From: Comamonadaceae bacterium OTU4NAUVB1 | GTDB taxonomy: Bacteria; Pseudomonadota; Gammaproteobacteria; Burkholderiales; Burkholderiaceae_C | Length of the DNA: 64,000 bases | Direction: 5' to 3' | Assembly (NCBI GenBank): GCA_024372625.1 | Contig: CP099607.1 | Coordinates: forward strand, 248,001-312,000 | Shown: positions 63,976-64,000 of the stretch, piece by piece | Layout: every line of letters starts with the position of its first letter | Numbering within the stretch: the stretch's first letter is position 1 | The notes under the pieces: generated by a model | Databases searched by the model: none | Told to the model about the DNA's origin: nothing | The model's input: only the letters and a program-made list of their open reading frames with translations | Made by a program: the position numbers and the translations under genes

Positions 63976-64000
63976 CGCGTCAGTGGGGCCCCGGCAAGGG

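Overview
The window is about 70% or more G+C, with strongly biased third codon positions. The gene content points to a betaproteobacterium of the order Burkholderiales, most likely a Comamonadaceae member of the Variovorax/Xylophilus type. The clues are several Bug-type solute receptors (tripartite tricarboxylate transporter family), an AtuA/DUF4387 pair, a Tad pilus locus of beta-proteobacterial type and a NarK-NirBD-NasA-CobA assimilation operon. No tRNA, rRNA, CRISPR array, transposase or phage gene was seen. This is ordinary chromosome with catabolic, transport and surface-appendage islands.

Layout. (1) 1-4277: 3' end of a TonB-dependent siderophore receptor followed by four translationally coupled genes (DUF4198, DUF3649, PepSY membrane protein, DUF3325), a ferri-siderophore uptake and reduction operon. 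(2) 4299-10050: LuxR-type regulator divergent from an FAD monooxygenase fused to DUF2783, a Bug receptor, and on the other strand AtuA-like plus DUF4387. (3) 10654-11568: an orphan protein of unknown function between AT-richer flanks. (4) 12028-24202: complete Tad/Flp pilus locus, closed by a convergent Crp/Fnr regulator. (5) 25254-31003: small ABM-like protein, then a B12-riboswitch-led operon on the minus strand: ExbB-like channel, DUF2149 with an ExbD-like membrane aspartate, and a CobN chelatase homologue that carries a signal peptide and a C-terminal membrane anchor. (6) 31186-33399: small exported repeat protein and a tannase-family lipoprotein. (7) 33409-45955: nitrate assimilation: ANTAR-PilJ regulator, narK, PP2C/kinase fusion (inverted), nirB, nirD, nasA, cobA and a tandem-GAF protein. 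(8) 46260-52156: ROK regulator, sugar ABC importer (ATPase, permease, binding protein) and PfkB kinase. (9) 52245-54887: ornithine cyclodeaminase homologue running antisense into a histidine kinase gene. (10) 55011-61808: second catabolic island (tannase, two Bug receptors, LuxR regulator, DUF3237, FAD oxidoreductase), with the same bipartite operator-like motif twice in each of its two divergent promoter regions. (11) 62040-63975: exported esterase and DUF3750 protein.

How parts work together. In region 7, nitrate enters by NarK, is reduced by NasA and NirBD, and CobA supplies the siroheme precursor. The divergent ANTAR regulator probably antiterminates the narK leader, which holds two hairpins with A1/G4 hexaloops. 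In region 5, a proton-channel pair may drive a periplasmic tetrapyrrole chelatase, and the riboswitch ties it to cobalamin. In region 10 the LuxR regulator probably controls both divergent promoters through the shared motif.

The most interesting points are the riboswitch-controlled ExbB/ExbD-like/periplasmic CobN operon, the four-copy operator, a 22-bp duplication that fuses two genes, a probable frameshift that extends the cyclodeaminase, and a tannase paralogue that has lost both cysteines of its CS-D-HC motif.
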